A stretch of DNA of 7,287 nucleotides, taken from positions 1 through 7,287 of the forward strand of contig JABABH010000065.1 of assembly GCA_014238325.1 (NCBI GenBank), read 5' to 3'. A program made the translations under genes and the position numbers. The notes beneath the pieces were generated by a model. It was not told the origin of the DNA and did not search any database. It saw only the letters and a list, made by a program, of their open reading frames with translations. Below are positions 4,686-7,287 of this stretch, piece by piece (the first letter of the stretch is position 1; every line of letters begins with the position of its first letter). The stretch is from Coxiellaceae bacterium (lineage in GTDB: Bacteria > Pseudomonadota > Gammaproteobacteria > Coxiellales > Coxiellaceae).

Positions 4686-6947
4686 ATGAAAAAAAAAACA
4701 CCATTGCCACCTGTAACGGCTAAAACAATAAAAGGTAAAACTGATAAAAAAGGTGCAAACCCTTTAAAGTCTAAAATAAAGCGCCAGGCTACGGTTAAGG
4801 CGCCATCTGCGAAAAAAACGGCGCAATCTGCGGCGCTTAAACGTACGACAACAAAAACCCGCTCTAAAACTGCAAAAAAAGTAGTGTCAGCAGGGCGTGC
4901 TAAATCAGCCCCAGCAGTGGTGACAGCTAAAACGCATACAGCGGCTCGCGGCGGCCCATCGTCGCTTACGACCTTGTCGGATACAGCAAAAGAAAAGAGG
5001 CTGTCAGGCCGTCAGCCCGTGTCAGAAGATAAGCAGTCTCCCAAAACAGTTGCGCCACCGTCACTAAAATCGCGATCCTCCTCAACAGCAGAGCGGACCG
5101 TCTCGTCTTCAGGTAGTACAGGAAAAACTCGTGTTGACCCAGAAGCACAACACCTGGGATTCGCAACCTTATTAGAAGAAGCTAAAACTAAAGGTTATTT
5201 GATTCATGAGGACTTAGTGAATTTATTGCCTGATGACTATGCCGATTCTGCGCAAGTTGAGACGATTATTTCTCGTTTAGCAGAAATGGGTATTAAAGTA
5301 TTTGAGGTGCCTCCTGATACGGATGTCTTACGTTTAGAAGAGGATGCTACCTCAGAAGATAATGAAGATGTAGCGGAAGTATTGGCCACAGAAACACGCA
5401 CAACGGACCCCGTACGGATGTATATGCGTGAGATGGGCAGCGTTGAGCTGTTAACGCGAGAAGGCGAGATTGCGATTTCGAAACGTATTGAAAAGGGAAG
5501 ACGTCAAGTGTTGAGCGCGCTTGCGCGTTTCCCTATGATTGTTAATAGGTTTCTTGAACGTTGTGAACAGACGCATAGTGAAAATGGTGAAGTGCGTTTC
5601 GGTGATTTTATCCTTGGTTTTTATGATGAAGAACCTTCTGAATTAAAACTACCAGATGATAAATCGCTTATGGAGCCTTCTGAAGTCGCAGAGGATTCAG
5701 AGAGCGATGGAAGTGCTTTTGCTGAAACAGGCCCTGATCCGGTTAAAACAGCGCGCTACCTTGAAATATTGAAAAAGCTGCTAGCTGAGTATACCCATGC
5801 CATGGAAGAACATGGACAAAAACATGTCACGACAATGAAGTGCCAAAAGCAATTAGCTGATCATTTTTCGACCTTTAAATTGTCCATCAAACAATTTGCA
5901 GCTTTAATTGGTGAATTGCGCGAATTATTACAAAAAATACGCCAACGCGAGAAAGTTATTTTAAATTATTGCGTGGTGCAAGCCAAAACGCCGCGGAAGA
6001 AATTTATTACTTCCTTCCCTAATCATGAAACGGATTTATCTTGGTTGGAAAGTTATGTTCAAGAGAATAAAGAACATAGTGATGCATTACTGAAATATAA
6101 TAAAGAAATTTATCGTGCTCAACGGAAATTATTAGAATTAGAAAAGTTGACTCATTTGAGTATCCAAGAACTGAAAGAAATTAATCGTCGAGTGTTAATT
6201 GGCGAAGCAAAATCTCAGCGTGCGAAAAAAGAAATGATTGAGGCAAATTTGCGTTTAGTCATCTCTATCGCCAAGAAATATACCAATCGTGGGTTGCAGT
6301 TTTTAGATCTAATTCAAGAAGGCAATGTAGGACTCATGAAAGCCGTCGATAAGTTTGAATATCGTCGCGGTTATAAGTTTTCTACCTATGCGACGTGGTG
6401 GATTCGTCAGGGCATTACACGTTCGATAGCAGATCAAGCCCTTACGATTCGCATCCCCGTTCACATGAATGAAACCATTAATAAATTGAACCGCATCACA
6501 CGACAAATTTTGCAGGAAACCGGGCAAGAACCAACGCCGGAGATGCTTGCGAAGCACTTAGATATGAGCGAAGATAAAGTACAGAAGGTGCTCAAGATTG
6601 CTCGGGAACCGATTTCCATGGAGACACCTATAGGGGAAGATGAAGATTCAAGCCTAGGTGATTTTATTGAAGACGTGAATGCACGCCCACCCATTGATTA
6701 TGCCACAGCCTCTGGGCTAGTTGATGCGATTAAGTCTATTCTTTCGGAATTGTCTCCACGAGAGGCAAAAGTTTTACGGATGCGTTTTGGTATTGATATG
6801 AATACGGACCATACTTTAGAAGAGGTTGGTAAGCAGTTTAATGTCACGAGAGAACGTATTCGGCAGATTGAGGCCAAGGCTCTGCGTAAATTGCGCCACC
6901 CGAGTCGAGCTGAGAAATTGTACAGTTTCTTGGACTCCGAAGAATAG
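4686..6947 (+). CDS. rpoD: RNA polymerase primary sigma factor RpoD (sigma-70) with basic N-terminal tail
   Basis: Housekeeping sigma factor that directs RNA polymerase to -10/-35 promoters. It has 753 residues from ATG 4686, against 613 in E. coli. Order: a Lys/Ala/Ser/Thr-rich tail (1 to about 150); region 1.1 (about 158-210, GFATLLEEAKTKGYL...LPDDYAD); region 1.2 (DPVRMYMREMGSVELLTREGE, about 241-261); the non-conserved region (about 270-505); regions 2.1-2.4 (from GEAKSQRAKKEM, about 506, including KFSTYATWWIRQ, 564-575); region 3 with TIRIPVHM (587-594); region 4 (about 689-753) with the -35-reading helix VTRERIRQIEAKALRKLRHPSR. Nearly all of regions 2-4 matches E. coli, but QARTIRIP is QALTIRIP (Leu586), RQAIT is RQGIT and VHMIET is VHMNET. 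The excess length lies mainly in the basic tail. Start choice: ATG 4680 and ATG 4686 follow GGATAGG (4670-4676) by 3 and 9 bases; 4686 has the better spacing. The frame opens at GTG 4626, but that would prepend a hydrophobic stretch unlike any sigma factor. Confidence 0.98.
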   Translation: MKKKTPLPPVTAKTIKGKTDKKGANPLKSKIKRQATVKAPSAKKTAQSAALKRTTTKTRSKTAKKVVSAGRAKSAPAVVTAKTHTAARGGPSSLTTLSDTAKEKRLSGRQPVSEDKQSPKTVAPPSLKSRSSSTAERTVSSSGSTGKTRVDPEAQHLGFATLLEEAKTKGYLIHEDLVNLLPDDYADSAQVETIISRLAEMGIKVFEVPPDTDVLRLEEDATSEDNEDVAEVLATETRTTDPVRMYMREMGSVELLTREGEIAISKRIEKGRRQVLSALARFPMIVNRFLERCEQTHSENGEVRFGDFILGFYDEEPSELKLPDDKSLMEPSEVAEDSESDGSAFAETGPDPVKTARYLEILKKLLAEYTHAMEEHGQKHVTTMKCQKQLADHFSTFKLSIKQFAALIGELRELLQKIRQREKVILNYCVVQAKTPRKKFITSFPNHETDLSWLESYVQENKEHSDALLKYNKEIYRAQRKLLELEKLTHLSIQELKEINRRVLIGEAKSQRAKKEMIEANLRLVISIAKKYTNRGLQFLDLIQEGNVGLMKAVDKFEYRRGYKFSTYATWWIRQGITRSIADQALTIRIPVHMNETINKLNRITRQILQETGQEPTPEMLAKHLDMSEDKVQKVLKIAREPISMETPIGEDEDSSLGDFIEDVNARPPIDYATASGLVDAIKSILSELSPREAKVLRMRFGIDMNTDHTLEEVGKQFNVTRERIRQIEAKALRKLRHPSRAEKLYSFLDSEE

Positions 6948-6971
6948 TTTCCGTCTTAATTAAGACGGAAA
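6948..6971. terminator. 24-bp perfect palindrome between convergent genes, probable bidirectional terminator
   Basis: Directly after the rpoD TAG stop, TTTCCGTCTTAA is followed with no spacer by its exact complement. In RNA from either strand it can form a 10-bp stem with an AATT loop. It is 36 bases from the stop codon of the convergent antiporter gene, the expected place for a shared terminator. It lacks a T run after the stem on both strands, so it may work poorly as an intrinsic terminator, or serve instead as a 3'-end stabilising hairpin or a protein site. Confidence 0.5.
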
Positions 6972-7007
6972 TCAGCATGCCGTCCGATAAATGCATGTAT
7001 TGAGCGT

Positions 7008-7287
7008 TTATGGGGCTTCGATTTTATGCTGTAATGCTAAGAGTGGTTTGATCGATAATCCTTGAACAATAATAGAGAAGGCAACAACGCCATAAGTCAT
7101 CGCTAGGATTAAGTCACGATAAGGTGAGGTGGGCACTGACAAAGCCAGGGCGACCGCTAAACCGCCGCGTAACCCACCCCATGTCAGTATCATAATAAAG
7201 GATCGTTGTTTCTTGCGGCGCTGGATAAATTTCATCGGTACAGCAACGGTACAAAGTCGGACCAATAATACAAGAGGGATCATGATC
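7008..7287 (-). CDS. CPA1-family Na+/H+ antiporter, C-terminal part (cut by window edge)
   Basis: Only the last 93 or so codons are present; the frame is open to the right edge, so the ATG at 7281-7283 is not taken as the start. The fragment belongs to the cation:proton antiporter-1 group (NhaP/NHE type), inner-membrane proteins that exchange sodium or potassium for protons. The evidence is TWGGLRGGLAVALALSVP, including the GGLRG motif (codons at 7164-7178) whose Arg is conserved in the ion-transport core, then the hydrophobic helix RDLILAMTYGVVAFSIIVQGLSIKPLL that typically ends the membrane domain. A basic loop (QRRKKQR) precedes the GGLRG helix. The protein ends soon after (LQHKIEAP), so it has no long cytoplasmic regulatory tail of the TrkA-C type. 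It is convergent with rpoD, with the palindrome between them. Ion preference cannot be told from this part. Confidence 0.87.
   Translation of the reverse strand, partial: IMIPLVLLVRLCTVAVPMKFIQRRKKQRSFIMILTWGGLRGGLAVALALSVPTSPYRDLILAMTYGVVAFSIIVQGLSIKPLLALQHKIEAP

Noticed and set aside
6987..7011. Second hairpin (ATAAATGC with GCGTTTAT) near the antiporter stop codon.
   Set aside because: It needs a G-U pair on one strand, has a mismatch on the other, and lacks a T tract, so it is not convincing beside the perfect palindrome.

Overview
The window is a chromosomal segment of a moderately AT-rich gammaproteobacterium. The main evidence is the rpsU-dnaG-rpoD macromolecular synthesis operon (ribosomal protein S21, primase, housekeeping sigma factor), whose three proteins are clearly gammaproteobacterial in type. 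A GacA/UvrY/LetA-type response regulator and the base composition fit the Legionella/Coxiella side of that class, but this placement is inference and cannot be proven from the window.

Layout. Positions 1-1470 hold a possible promoter and a 14-helix DHA2-family drug/proton antiporter of the MdtD/EmrB type. The gap 1471-1702 is a regulatory stretch. It has four AATATT elements, an 18-bp palindrome, a possible 19-codon ORF with a good ribosome binding site, a perfect TATAAT and a leader with three GGA motifs. Positions 1703-2404 encode the response regulator. After an AT-rich gap with another TATAAT come rpsU (2523-2747), dnaG (2793-4550) and rpoD (4686-6947), all on the + strand. A perfect 24-bp palindrome directly follows the rpoD stop codon. 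The window closes with the C-terminal end of a CPA1-type sodium/proton antiporter on the - strand, convergent with rpoD.

The operon supplies one component each for translation initiation, replication priming and transcription initiation, normally co-regulated with growth. The response regulator and the two transporters are separate units; no shared pathway with the operon is visible.

The points that deserve attention are variations on a core region. RpoD carries a strongly basic, low-complexity tail of about 150 residues before region 1.1, and a Leu where the region 2.4/3.0 motif QARTIRIPVHM normally has Arg. The rpsU neighbourhood lacks the tsaD gene found beside it in many relatives and has a GacA-type gene there instead, without the usual uvrC partner. 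I see no mobile element, CRISPR array, tRNA, rRNA or clearly new multi-gene system.
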